From assembly GCA_902611405.1 (NCBI GenBank), contig CACLZL010000001.1, positions 1 through 64,000 on the forward strand: 64,000 nucleotides of DNA. Direction: 5' to 3'. Of this stretch, positions 50,970 to 59,045 are shown piece after piece. The stretch's first letter is position 1. Every line of letters starts with the position of its first letter. A model generated the notes under the pieces. That model saw nothing but the letters and a program-made list of their open reading frames with translations. It did no database searches and was not told the origin of the DNA. A program made the position numbers and the translations under genes. The DNA is from an uncultured Pelagibacteraceae bacterium. GTDB taxonomy: Bacteria > Pseudomonadota > Alphaproteobacteria > Pelagibacterales > Pelagibacteraceae.

Positions 50970-51044
50970 GGGCCGTTAGCTCAATAGTAGAGTACTGCAT
51001 TGACATTGCAGGGGTAGTTGGAGCGTAACCAACACGGCCCACCA
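50970..51044 (+). tRNA. tRNA-Val (anticodon GAC) with non-canonical D/T loops
   Basis: A 75-base cloverleaf with encoded CCA. Acceptor GGGCCGT pairs perfectly with ACGGCCC, the D stem GCTC/GAGT closes a 7-base loop AATAGTA, the anticodon stem CTGCA/TGCAG encloses TTGACAT (anticodon GAC, valine), and the T stem GTTGG/CCAAC encloses AGCGTAA instead of the near-universal TTCRANY. Stems are intact, so it looks like a folded tRNA, but the usual D-loop/T-loop contacts are altered. See findings. Sits between rpoD and tRNA with anticodon CAT. Confidence 0.8.
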
Positions 51045-51109
51045 TTATTTAAATTTTGTTATCTTTAATTGATAACTTAAATAAAATGTTATATTTACAA
51101 TTTAGTTTT

Positions 51110-51186
51110 GGGCCTGTAGCTCAGTTGGTTAGAGCAGTACACTCATAATGTATTGGTCCCAGGTTCGAGTCCTGGCGGGCCCACCA
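51110..51186 (+). tRNA. tRNA with anticodon CAT, probably tRNA-Ile2 (lysidine type)
   Basis: A 77-base cloverleaf with normal D loop (AGTTGGTTA), T loop (TTCGAGT) and encoded CCA. Anticodon stem GTACA/TGTAT encloses CTCATAA. CAT could be elongator methionine or isoleucine with lysidine at position 34. The acceptor stem GGGCCTG resembles isoleucine tRNAs and has C4-G69 and C5-G68, pairs known to favour TilS recognition in E. coli. I lean to tRNA-Ile(k2CAU), but a tRNA-Met cannot be excluded from sequence alone. Confidence 0.9.
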
Positions 51187-51196
51187 AATGTCTGTA

Positions 51197-51787
51197 TTAA
51201 TTTTTTGAAAATTCTTCTAAAGTTTTAAAAAGAGCATTTATATCATTGTTATTTGAATTCAATATTGAGGAAAATTCCTCTTTTTGAGTTCTAGCTAAGC
51301 TGAGTCCTTCAATAATTAAATCTCTAATTAAAGGATTGTCAGGATTTTTTGTATAAACTCTCCAATCAATTCTTACTTGTGGTCTTTCTGATGTGGCAAC
51401 TAATACACTATTCACAATAGTGTAATTTTTATTTAAAACTTCTTTACCTTGAACTTCAATTTGTGGATTTGTATACTCAGCCAATCTACTGGAAAAACTT
51501 TTTAAAAAATAAGACTCAAATAATTCTGAGTATTTTTTTTTTTGGTTGCTATCTAAATTTTTTCTAGCTTGTCCTAGTGAGTAGAAACCCACTCCTCTTA
51601 TATCTACAGTTTGTTTTGCAATAATTTTAAGTTTATTTATTTTTTCATCTTTTGAAATGTTTTCAGAAAGAATCTGGGAAGCTCTATTTACAGTAGATTG
51701 TACAAAAATTTCAGGTTCTAGAGAATAAGCATTATTTAAAAAAAATATATAAAAAGAAATAATGATTAAAATTTTTTTAAAATTCAT
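51197..51787 (-). CDS. mlaC: MlaC-like phospholipid-binding periplasmic protein
   Basis: A 196-residue secreted protein of the MlaC/Ttg2D family, which carries phospholipid across the periplasm between outer-membrane MlaA and the inner-membrane ABC complex. Signal peptide at about 5-22 (cut after NAYS). The middle has the family R-G-V-G-F-Y-S-L-G-Q-A-R-K-N-L (about 59-73) and Y-S-E-L-F-E-S-Y-F-L-K-S-F (about 81-93), then V-R-I-D-W-R-V-Y and the I-R-D-L-I-I-E-G-L-S-L segment. Lies 14 bases after mlaA. Confidence 0.9.
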   Translation of the reverse strand: MNFKKILIIISFYIFFLNNAYSLEPEIFVQSTVNRASQILSENISKDEKINKLKIIAKQTVDIRGVGFYSLGQARKNLDSNQKKKYSELFESYFLKSFSSRLAEYTNPQIEVQGKEVLNKNYTIVNSVLVATSERPQVRIDWRVYTKNPDNPLIRDLIIEGLSLARTQKEEFSSILNSNNNDINALFKTLEEFSKN

Positions 51788-51801
51788 TATTTTAATTTAA
51801 T

Positions 51802-52590
51802 TTATTGTGTTTCTATTTCTTCCCAGTCGCTGTCATCTTGGGTTTCAATGATTTTGTTTGTATTAAGAATTTTTTGTTGTCTATCTTGCAGATATAAACT
51901 TTTTACTGATGCGTAAAAGTCAATCGAATTTTTTTCTACATTTTCTAAAGCATCATAATTTTTAGCTCTAAAATCTATTCCCGATGTTAATTTAGAAGCG
52001 TAATAATCAAAGTCACTAAAATATTGAGTATCGTTTTTTACAGAAACATTGTACCACGGGTCACCACCAATATAATTAGCAATTGATGCAGTGGCATCTC
52101 TTGCAGTACTTGGACCTAAGACTGGCAATACCAAGTAACAACCTGGTCCAACACCCATTGTAGCTAAAGTTTGACCGTAATCTTCTTTCTCATACTCAGG
52201 AAAACCCAAATGTTGAGCAACATCTATAAGTCCCAATATACCTACAGTCGTGTTAATAATAAATCTTCCTGAATTTACTCCAGCTTTTTTCAATTCTCCT
52301 TGAAGAATATTATTTGGAATTGTTACTAGGTTTGAAAGATTATCCAAAGAATTACCTACACCATTTTTTATTGGGGATGGCAAAAATCTATATGCTCCAG
52401 CAACAGGTTTAAAAATAACACCATCTAAAGCTTGGTTAAAAGCAAATGTTGCTCTATTTAAATTTTCGAAACAATCTTTTATTTCAGTTGGCTGATTTTT
52501 TTTTAATATTATCTCTCCATCTGATCCTGCATTAGCATTTAATGCAAATAAAATTATTGATAGGCATATAACTATAAATTTTCTAAACAT
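51802..52590 (-). CDS. mlaA: MlaA/VacJ-like outer-membrane lipid-transport protein
   Basis: A 262-residue MlaA (VacJ). Family blocks: C-F-E-N-L-N-R-A-T-F-A-F-N-Q-A-L-D (about 40-56), the I-N-T-T-V-G-I-L-G-L-I-D-V-A segment (about 112-125), and D-Y-G-Q-T-L-A-T-M-G-V-G-P-G-C-Y-L-V-L-P-V-L-G-P-S (about 137-161). The signal peptide ends in A-L-N-A-N-A rather than a lipobox, so it is not obviously a lipoprotein, unlike E. coli MlaA. The pair removes mislocalised phospholipids from the outer leaflet. Confidence 0.9.
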   Translation of the reverse strand: MFRKFIVICLSIILFALNANAGSDGEIILKKNQPTEIKDCFENLNRATFAFNQALDGVIFKPVAGAYRFLPSPIKNGVGNSLDNLSNLVTIPNNILQGELKKAGVNSGRFIINTTVGILGLIDVAQHLGFPEYEKEDYGQTLATMGVGPGCYLVLPVLGPSTARDATASIANYIGGDPWYNVSVKNDTQYFSDFDYYASKLTSGIDFRAKNYDALENVEKNSIDFYASVKSLYLQDRQQKILNTNKIIETQDDSDWEEIETQ

Positions 52591-52597
52591 CTTAATC

Positions 52598-52625
52598 TGT
52601 ATAATATATAAAAATCAAATGTAAA
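52598..52625 (-). promoter_or_regulatory. candidate sigma-70 promoter of mlaA-mlaC
   Basis: On the minus strand TTTACA (52625-52620) and TATACA (52603-52598) are separated by 16 bases, each one mismatch from consensus. The expected transcript start falls at or next to the mlaA ATG (52590), which would make the message nearly leaderless. AT-rich sequence gives many such matches, so confidence is low. Confidence 0.3.
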
Positions 52626-52680
52626 TTAACAATTATTTTAAAATAATGACAATAAATTGTCTATAAAGTAGCTAAAATAA

Positions 52681-53427
52681 ATGCCTAAATTAAGCATAAA
52701 TACAACCAGTAATTATTCACCAAATTTTGATATTAAAAAAAGACCATCAAAACAAATTAAATTTATTGTTTTTCATTACACAGGAATGAAAAAAGAGAAA
52801 GATGCAATTAATAGATTAACGAGTTCAAAATCAAAAGTGAGTAGCCACTATTTTATTAATAAATTTGGAAAAATAATTACTTTAGTACCCGTTTCATACT
52901 CAGCATGGCATGCGGGAATTTCATATTGGAAAAATTACAAATCATTAAATAAATACTCTATAGGAATTGAGATAAGTAATCCTGGTCATGAGTCTAATTA
53001 TAAGAAATTTTCAAAAAAACAAATAAATTCTGTTATTAAATTAAGCAAATTTTTAATTAAAAAATATAGAATAAAGCCTAATTGTATTTTAGCTCATTCA
53101 GATATTGCTCCAAATAGAAAAAAAGATCCTGGTGAGAAATTTCCATGGAAGTATTTATCACAAAATAAAATTAGCAATTGGCATGATTTCTCTCAAAATC
53201 AACTTTTAAAATTTAGAAATTTAGAAATTAGAAATATAGAGAAAAATGAATTTTTTCAAAACTTGTTCAAAATTGGTTATCCTAAAATATATAAAAATAT
53301 TAGCAGCAGTTATTTGAGGAAGCTTACTAAGGCCTTTCAAAGAAGGTTTAGACAAGAATTGATAAATGGAGTAATTGATAAAGAATGCTTAATTATAAGT
53401 AAAAATCTAGTATATAAATTTAAATAA
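52681..53427 (+). CDS. N-acetylmuramoyl-L-alanine amidase, AmpD/AmiD type
   Basis: A 248-residue zinc amidase. Ligands appear as His32 in F-H-Y-T-G and the L-A-H-S-D-I-A-P-N-R-K-K-D-P-G-E-K-F-P-W block, with family neighbours S-S-H-Y-F-I-N and S-I-G-I-E-I-S-N-P-G. A C-terminal peptidoglycan-binding helix bundle ends K-A-F-Q-R-R-F-R...G-V-I-D. No signal peptide is evident, so a cytosolic muropeptide-recycling role (AmpD) is more likely than a periplasmic one. Divergent from mlaA, upstream of rnpB. Confidence 0.87.
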   Translation: MPKLSINTTSNYSPNFDIKKRPSKQIKFIVFHYTGMKKEKDAINRLTSSKSKVSSHYFINKFGKIITLVPVSYSAWHAGISYWKNYKSLNKYSIGIEISNPGHESNYKKFSKKQINSVIKLSKFLIKKYRIKPNCILAHSDIAPNRKKDPGEKFPWKYLSQNKISNWHDFSQNQLLKFRNLEIRNIEKNEFFQNLFKIGYPKIYKNISSSYLRKLTKAFQRRFRQELINGVIDKECLIISKNLVYKFK

Positions 53428-53453
53428 ATTCTCTTGAAAATTAAAAATTAAGT

Positions 53454-53459
53454 TATAAT
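53454..53459 (+). promoter_or_regulatory. -10 element of rnpB
   Basis: A perfect TATAAT ends 8 bases before the first paired base of RNase P RNA (53468), the spacing expected for a sigma-70 start site. The -35 region is weaker; TTGAAA upstream is only 14 bases away. Confidence 0.55.
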
Positions 53460-53467
53460 TTATATTT

Positions 53468-53822
53468 GCCAGATAAATGACTTATCGCTTTAATTAATTT
53501 TAAAGAGGAAAGTCCGGGCTCGATAAGGACACAGTGCCAGGTAATACCTGGCAGGGGAAACCCTAGGGATAGTGCCACAGAAAATAAACCGCCTTAACAT
53601 GGCAAGGGTGAAAAGGTGTGGTAAGAGCGCACCGGTTCTATTGGTAACAATGAACGCTGGAAAACCCCACTGTGAGCAAGACTAAGTAGAGATGACATTG
53701 TTGAAAAACTAAAAGCTGTCCTTAGCTAGTCATCAGGGTTAGTTGCTTGAGCTTAAGAGTGATTTTAAGCCTAGAAAAATGATAAGTTTAAATGACAGAA
53801 CCCGGCTTATAGTTTATCTGGC
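53468..53822 (+). ncRNA. rnpB: RNase P RNA, bacterial type A
   Basis: The catalytic RNA that trims tRNA 5' ends. The terminal helix P1 is exact: GCCAGATAAA at 53468 pairs with TTTATCTGGC ending at 53822. The universal core is present as GAGGAAAGTCCGGGCTC (near 53505-53521), GGGGAAACCC and AGTGCCACAGAAA (near 53570-53583), and the 3' GACAGAACCCGGCTTA (53794-53809). Length 355 fits type A. It lies between the amidase and mraZ, as in several alphaproteobacteria. Confidence 0.97.
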
Positions 53823-53905
53823 TTAAAAGTTTATACTGTTAATTTTGATTTAATATTTTGATAATTTATCTTCTCTTGAGTTAAAATTTTATTATTTTTA
53901 ACTGC

Positions 53906-54009
53906 GATTCAATTTAATAGCACTAAAGTTAATTATTCATAGAGTTTCAAATTTCACTAAATAATTCTCAAAAGTTCCATAAAAAACGGTCAGAATCAGT
54001 ATTTGACTC
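53906..54009. promoter_or_regulatory. GANTC sites upstream of mraZ-ftsZ
   Basis: GATTC at 53906-53910, GAATC at 53993-53997 and GACTC at 54005-54009 lie in the spacer between rnpB and mraZ; the last two are only 17 bases apart end to end. The adenines would be substrates of the CcrM-type enzyme encoded at 10.1-11.1 kb. In Caulobacter ftsZ expression is linked to GANTC methylation. Functional relevance here is inference. Confidence 0.45.
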
Positions 54010-54020
54010 TAATTTAATTA

Positions 54021-54045
54021 ACCCATATATTCCCATATATTCCCA
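54021..54045 (-). promoter_or_regulatory. MraZ operator, three TGGGN direct repeats
   Basis: Read on the minus strand there are three direct repeats TGGGA, TGGGA and TGGGT, each separated by the same 5-bp spacer ATATA, giving a 10-bp period. E. coli MraZ is known to bind direct TGGGN repeats with 5-bp spacers upstream of its own operon. The array ends 28 bases before the mraZ ATG. It supports autorepression of the mraZ-ftsZ division cluster. The repeats are oriented opposite to the gene. Confidence 0.75.
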
Positions 54046-54073
54046 ATTATGGAATTTATTAAATATAAAAAAC

Positions 54074-54532
54074 ATGTTTTTATCGACCTACGAAAACAAA
54101 TTGGACAAAAAAGGGAGAGTTTCAGTGCCTGCTAGTTTCAGGTCATACTTATCAAATTTGGGATACAACGGTGTTATCTGTTATCCTTCTTTCAATAATT
54201 CCTCAATAGAAGCGTGTTCTCAAGATAGAATTGAAAAAATTTCCTCTGCAATAGACTCTTTGAATCCATTCGAAGAAAAAAGAGACTATTTTGCTACATC
54301 GATTTTAGCCGAAAGTTTAAATTTACAATTTGATAGTGAAGGAAGAATTTCACTTTCATCAAAATTATTAAAACATGCAAAAATTAAAAGCAGCATGTTG
54401 TTTGTTGGTCAAGGTCAAACATTTCAAATATGGGAACCAACAGCATTTGAAAAATTTAAGATAACAGCGAGAAAAAAAGCAAATATTAATCGAGGAAATC
54501 TTAAATGGGAGCTTCAACAAAACAAACAATAG
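54074..54532 (+). CDS. mraZ: MraZ transcriptional regulator
   Basis: A 152-residue ring-forming AbrB-like regulator with two tandem SpoVT-AbrB domains. The first repeats the start F-L-S-T-Y-E-N-K-L-D-K-K-G-R-V-S-V-P-A-S-F-R, the second D-S-E-G-R-I-S-L-S-S-K-L-L-K-H-A, each with the G-R-[VI]-[ST] core used for DNA binding. It opens the division and cell-wall cluster and most likely binds the TGGGN array just upstream. Followed by ftsZ after 10 bases. Confidence 0.95.
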   Translation: MFLSTYENKLDKKGRVSVPASFRSYLSNLGYNGVICYPSFNNSSIEACSQDRIEKISSAIDSLNPFEEKRDYFATSILAESLNLQFDSEGRISLSSKLLKHAKIKSSMLFVGQGQTFQIWEPTAFEKFKITARKKANINRGNLKWELQQNKQ

Positions 54533-54542
54533 GGGATAAAAG

Positions 54543-56021
54543 ATGACAATTAACTTTAAAGCACCAGAAATAAAAGAACTACAGCCACGACTACTAGTTT
54601 TAGGAGTTGGAGGAGCTGGCGGAAATGCAATAAATGAAATGATTGAAAACAACCTACAAGGTGTAGAATTTATTGCAGTAAATACTGATGCCCAAGATTT
54701 GAAGCTTAGCAAAGCAAAAACAAGAATTCAAATTGGTTTAAACTTAACTAAAGGGTTAGGAGCTGGAGCAAAAATAGATATAGGACAAGCTGCAGCAGAT
54801 GAGTCATTAAATGAGATTGTTAATACACTTCAAGGCGCAAATATGGTTTTTATTGCAGCTGGAATGGGAGGTGGAACAGGAACTGGTGCTGCCCATGTTA
54901 TTGCAAGAGCGGCTAAAGAATTAAACATCTTAACTGTAGGTGTTGTGACTCTTCCGTTTTTATATGAAGGCCCCTCTAGAATGAGAAGAGCGCAACAGGG
55001 TTTGGAAGAACTAAGAAAACATGTTGATACAATTATTGTTATTCCAAATCAAAATCTATTTAAAATAGCAAACGAACAGACTACTTTTGAAGAATCTTTT
55101 AATCTTTCAAATAATGTTTTGATGCATGGAGTTCAAAGTGTAACAGATTTAATGGTTAGACCTGGAATAATTAATTTAGATTTTGCCGATGTTGAAACTG
55201 TAATGGCATCTATGGGGAAGGCCATGATGGGCACAGGTGAGGCCGAAGGTGAAGCAAGAGCTATGCAGGCAACTGAAATGGCAATCAGCAATCCATTGAT
55301 AGATGATTATACATTAAAAGGAGCTAAAGGATTATTGGTAAATATTACTGGAGGTAAAGATCTTAAATTATTCGAGGTTGATGAGGTAGTTAATAAAATA
55401 AGATCAGAAGTTGAAGCAGATGCTGAGATAATTATTGGAGCAATTACAGACTCTGAACTTAATGGTAAAATAAGAGTTTCAATTGTTGCAACTTCTTTAG
55501 ATGGGCAGCAGCCTGAGTCAAAATCAGTTGTAAATATGGTTCACCGAATACAAAATCGTAATCCTGGTTACTCTGATTTTTCAAACTTGGGGTCTTCTCA
55601 AGCTTTTAATTTTTCAAATACAACGGCATCAAGCCCAATTACACATGGGGCTAATGCTTTAAAACTTGAAAACGAGGTTATCCAAGAGCAACAAACTGAA
55701 AATTCTCAAAATCAAATGACGAATGAGGAAGTTATTAAAAATACCAGCATGGACACCGAAAGTATAGTTGAGGATAATTCTGTAAACGAAATAGAAAAAT
55801 CATTTGCTCAAGAGGCTATAGAAACAAATCATGAAGAAATCCAAGATAATAATGAACAAGAAGTGTCTAATGATCTAAAAGAATTTGGAGTTGATTCTGA
55901 TGCCCCAGATTTATTTAGTTCAGAGTCTGAGAATTCAAGTCCTGAGGATTTATTATCTTCCAATGAAGAGGAAGAAGATGATCTTGAGATACCAGCATTC
56001 TTAAGAAGACAAAAAAATTAA
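54543..56021 (+). CDS. ftsZ: cell division GTPase FtsZ
   Basis: A 492-residue tubulin homologue that forms the division ring. GTP motif G-G-A-G-G-N-A (22-28), tubulin signature G-G-G-T-G-T-G (109-115), and T7-loop region N-L-D-F-A-D-V (about 217-223, with catalytic Asp). A long, acidic, Glu/Asn/Ser-rich linker spans about 335-475. The conserved C-terminal peptide [12 protein letters not shown] closes the protein and binds FtsA-like partners. AGGGGATAAAAG precedes the ATG. Its position directly after mraZ and before rsmH is unusual; see findings. Confidence 0.97.
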   Translation: MTINFKAPEIKELQPRLLVLGVGGAGGNAINEMIENNLQGVEFIAVNTDAQDLKLSKAKTRIQIGLNLTKGLGAGAKIDIGQAAADESLNEIVNTLQGANMVFIAAGMGGGTGTGAAHVIARAAKELNILTVGVVTLPFLYEGPSRMRRAQQGLEELRKHVDTIIVIPNQNLFKIANEQTTFEESFNLSNNVLMHGVQSVTDLMVRPGIINLDFADVETVMASMGKAMMGTGEAEGEARAMQATEMAISNPLIDDYTLKGAKGLLVNITGGKDLKLFEVDEVVNKIRSEVEADAEIIIGAITDSELNGKIRVSIVATSLDGQQPESKSVVNMVHRIQNRNPGYSDFSNLGSSQAFNFSNTTASSPITHGANALKLENEVIQEQQTENSQNQMTNEEVIKNTSMDTESIVEDNSVNEIEKSFAQEAIETNHEEIQDNNEQEVSNDLKEFGVDSDAPDLFSSESENSSPEDLLSSNEEEEDDLEIPAFLRRQKN

Positions 56022-56039
56022 TGGTCTTCCAAGAAATAA

Positions 56040-57050
56040 ATGGACGCCACCATAGTACCGAAAGTGCAAAAGCATTATCCGGTACTGCTAAAAGAAATTA
56101 TTAGCGTTATTTCCCCTCAACATGGTGGCACATTTATTGATTGTACGTTTGGCCAAGGCGGCTATACCAAAAAAATATTAGATTTTCAAAATACAAACGT
56201 AATAGCTATTGATAGAGATATAGAGAGTGAAAAAATTGCCAATAAATTAAAAGAAAACTTCGAAGATAGATTTATTTTTAAAAATATAAAATTTAGTCAA
56301 TTAAGTAATTTAAAGCTCAAAAATGAAAATATAAAAGGCGTAATTTTTGATCTTGGTTATTCTTATACACAAATAAAAGACCCACAAAAAGGATTATCAT
56401 TCTATGCCAGTGGTAAATTAAATATGCAGCTGGGATTAAATACTTTTTCAGCAGAAGATGCAATTAATAAACTTGATGAAAAAGAATTAGAAAAAATTTT
56501 TAAATTTTTTGGAGATGAAAAAGAAGCAAAATACATCGCACGTAACATTATAAAAGAAAGATCTAAAAATAAAATTGATACCAAATCTTTAGTTGAAATT
56601 ATTGATAAATCAAAAAAAAGAAAAAATTTTAAAGTTCATAATGCAACTAAGGTTTTTCAAGCTCTTAGAATATTTGTAAATAAAGAAATTAGCGAATTAA
56701 TATTTGGACTCATCAATTCTGCTAAAATTTTAAAAAAAGGTGGAATTTTAGGGGTAGTTACTTTTAATTCTTTAGAAGATAAAATTGTAAAATATTTTTT
56801 TAAAAGTCTTTCTCAAAATAAAAGCATTTCAAGATATAGCCCTGTCATAGAACAAGCAGAGACTCTATTTAATTTAACACAAAAAAAACCAATAATACCA
56901 TCAGATGATGAAGTAAACAAAAACCCACCGTCTAGATCTGCTAAATTTAGATATGCAATTAAAAGAACTGACTTTTATAATTTTGATACCGATGTAGAGG
57001 AACAGTTCAGAAATTATATAGAAATTGAAAATTACGGAGACAAATTGTGA
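56040..57050 (+). CDS. rsmH: 16S rRNA (cytosine1402-N4)-methyltransferase
   Basis: A 336-residue RsmH (MraW). It starts [19 protein letters not shown], with H-Y-P-V-L the family opening. AdoMet motif [10 protein letters not shown] (about 34-43), A-I-D-R-D (about 56-60), and the substrate block V-I-F-D-L-G-Y-S (about 101-108). The C-terminal [10 protein letters not shown] is retained. In the dcw cluster it normally follows mraZ; here ftsZ intervenes. The stop overlaps the ftsL GTG by GTGA. Confidence 0.95.
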   Translation: MDATIVPKVQKHYPVLLKEIISVISPQHGGTFIDCTFGQGGYTKKILDFQNTNVIAIDRDIESEKIANKLKENFEDRFIFKNIKFSQLSNLKLKNENIKGVIFDLGYSYTQIKDPQKGLSFYASGKLNMQLGLNTFSAEDAINKLDEKELEKIFKFFGDEKEAKYIARNIIKERSKNKIDTKSLVEIIDKSKKRKNFKVHNATKVFQALRIFVNKEISELIFGLINSAKILKKGGILGVVTFNSLEDKIVKYFFKSLSQNKSISRYSPVIEQAETLFNLTQKKPIIPSDDEVNKNPPSRSAKFRYAIKRTDFYNFDTDVEEQFRNYIEIENYGDKL

Positions 57051-57352
57051 AAAAGTTTTCTTTAGCAGTAGTTATATTTTTTTTAATCTTGTCGACTGCA
57101 ATAATAAAAAATACAACCAAAGAGATAGAGGATGAAATATTTACAGCAAAAGAGAATATTAGAGTTTTAAACTCTGAATTCGAAAATGTAACCTTGGAGT
57201 ATGATTATTTAAGTTCTGCAGAAAGATTACTTGAGTATCAGTCTCAGTATTTTGAGGATGAGTTAATTCAAAAAAATATAAAAGACATAAAAATCTACAA
57301 TATTTCAGATGATATAAATAAAATCCAAAATTTTAAAATTATTAAAGAGTAA
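57047..57352 (+). CDS. ftsL: FtsL-like division protein
   Basis: A 101-residue bitopic membrane protein: basic start (M-K-K-F), one helix (about 4-19), then a charged coiled coil rich in Glu. This is the layout of FtsL, part of the FtsQLB complex that activates FtsI/FtsW septal synthesis. Sequence of the family is poorly conserved, so identification rests on position between rsmH and ftsI. Start GTG at 57047 within the rsmH stop; end overlaps ftsI by one base. Confidence 0.8.
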   Translation: MKKFSLAVVIFFLILSTAIIKNTTKEIEDEIFTAKENIRVLNSEFENVTLEYDYLSSAERLLEYQSQYFEDELIQKNIKDIKIYNISDDINKIQNFKIIKE

Positions 57353-59043
57353 TGACTGGTAATAAATCGAAATTAACCATAGAAGATTACAAAAGTGATT
57401 TTATATTTAAGAAAAAAGAGAATGGAGTAAATATTCAATTTAATCGTGTAGCTTTTATTTTTTTTGTTTTTTTTATTATATATTTAATTTACACAATACA
57501 CCTAGTTCACTTAGGTTCACGAAAGAGTAAATTAGAAAAAATAAATAACCTTCCTGCATCTAAAAACCAGCTTTATCGAGCAGACATCATAGATATTAAT
57601 GGAAATTATTTAGCTAAGACAGTTAAATCGATTGATATTGGTTTAAAAACTTCAGATATAATTAATGAAAAAAAATTACTTCTAAGTTTAAATATTATTT
57701 TTCCTGGTAAAAATTTTGATGAAATTAAAAAAAAAATAAAAACTAAGAAATTTTTTTATTTAGAGAAGAAAATTTCAGAAGAAAATTACGAAAAAATAAT
57801 GAAATTAGGGGACAAATCCTTAGTTCCAGAAGAAAGAGTTTTAAGAATGTATCCACAAAAAAATCTTTTTAGTCATGTTTTAGGTCAGATAGATGACGAT
57901 AATAATGGTATTTCTGGATTAGAAAAATCGTTAAATGATGAACTTAGAATATCTAAAGAGTCAATTAAACTTACATTAGATAAAGATATTCAATTTTTAA
58001 TTAGAAAAGAATTAATTAAATATCAAGAAATTTTTAAAAGCAAAGGTAGTGCAGCAATTTTAATGGATGTTAATAATGGTAATATTTTATCATTAGTTTC
58101 TTTGCCAGATTTTAATCCAAATGAAAGACAAAATATTACAGATGTAAATTATATTAACAGGGTAACTAAAGGAACATATGAACTTGGGTCTGTATTTAAA
58201 GCATTTACTTTTGCAAGCGCCTTAAATGAAAAGGTAATTGGGCCAGAGACTGAATTTTTAGATTTACCCAAATCAATTAAATGTGACAAATATAGAATAG
58301 GTGAGTACGACAATGAAATACCATCAGATTTAACTGCAGAGCAAATTTTAGTTAGATCTGGAAATATAGGATCAGTAAAAATTGCCCAAAAAGTTGGTTC
58401 AAAAAAATTTAAATTTTTTTTAGAAAAAGTTGGCGTGTTAAGTGATATTGATTTTGATATTGAAGAAGTTGCTCCCCAAAAAAATTATGATTTTGGAAAA
58501 TGCAGATTGGCTACAGCTTCTTTTGGACATGGAATAGCAACTACAATTCTTCAATTAGCAAAAGGTTATTCTGTTTTATCAAATGGTGGTTATGAAATTA
58601 AGCCAACATTAATTTATAAAGAAAATAATTTTAATAAAAAAAATAAAAGAATATTAAACAGTGGTGTTTCAGAACAAGTTGTTAGCGCTTTAAGAAAAAT
58701 TGTAAATACCGAGGAGGGGACAGCTAAATTTGCAGATGTTAAAAATTATGAAATTGGTGGAAAAACAGGAACCGCTGATCAACCTCAGGGAGGAGCATAT
58801 TCTGAGGCAAAAATAAATACTTTTGCTTCCATTTTTCCTACATCAAATCCACAATTTGTTTTTGTTGTAATGCTAGATACTCCAAAAAAATCTAAAGATT
58901 ATTATTATAAGTATAGACATCGAAAAGGAGGGTGGAAGGGTACACTTTATAATACTGCAGGCTGGACCTCAGTAGAGGTAGCTGGAAAAGTCATAGATAA
59001 AATCGGGCCTATTTTAGCCACAAAATATATAGAGTTTAATTAA
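57352..59043 (+). CDS. ftsI: peptidoglycan transpeptidase FtsI (PBP3)
   Basis: A 563-residue class B penicillin-binding protein that cross-links septal peptidoglycan. One membrane helix at about 32-53, a pedestal domain (about 65-200), and the transpeptidase. The catalytic motifs are Ser280-V-F-Lys283, S-G-N (in V-R-S-G-N-I-G, about 343), and K-T-G-T (about 473-476). Slightly short for FtsI (about 580-590). Overlaps ftsL by one base and precedes the murE/F fusion by two. Confidence 0.95.
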   Translation: MTGNKSKLTIEDYKSDFIFKKKENGVNIQFNRVAFIFFVFFIIYLIYTIHLVHLGSRKSKLEKINNLPASKNQLYRADIIDINGNYLAKTVKSIDIGLKTSDIINEKKLLLSLNIIFPGKNFDEIKKKIKTKKFFYLEKKISEENYEKIMKLGDKSLVPEERVLRMYPQKNLFSHVLGQIDDDNNGISGLEKSLNDELRISKESIKLTLDKDIQFLIRKELIKYQEIFKSKGSAAILMDVNNGNILSLVSLPDFNPNERQNITDVNYINRVTKGTYELGSVFKAFTFASALNEKVIGPETEFLDLPKSIKCDKYRIGEYDNEIPSDLTAEQILVRSGNIGSVKIAQKVGSKKFKFFLEKVGVLSDIDFDIEEVAPQKNYDFGKCRLATASFGHGIATTILQLAKGYSVLSNGGYEIKPTLIYKENNFNKKNKRILNSGVSEQVVSALRKIVNTEEGTAKFADVKNYEIGGKTGTADQPQGGAYSEAKINTFASIFPTSNPQFVFVVMLDTPKKSKDYYYKYRHRKGGWKGTLYNTAGWTSVEVAGKVIDKIGPILATKYIEFN

Positions 59044-59045
59044 TT

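Noticed and set aside
53879-53903. Inverted repeat AGTTAAAA...TTTTAACT with a 9-base loop downstream of rnpB
   Set aside because: The stem is all A/T apart from one pair and there is no T tract of terminator type directly after it. Too weak to call a terminator or an operator.
53823-54020. Possible small gene in the rnpB-mraZ spacer
   Set aside because: Frames on both strands are broken within ten codons; only the GANTC sites and the MraZ boxes stand out.
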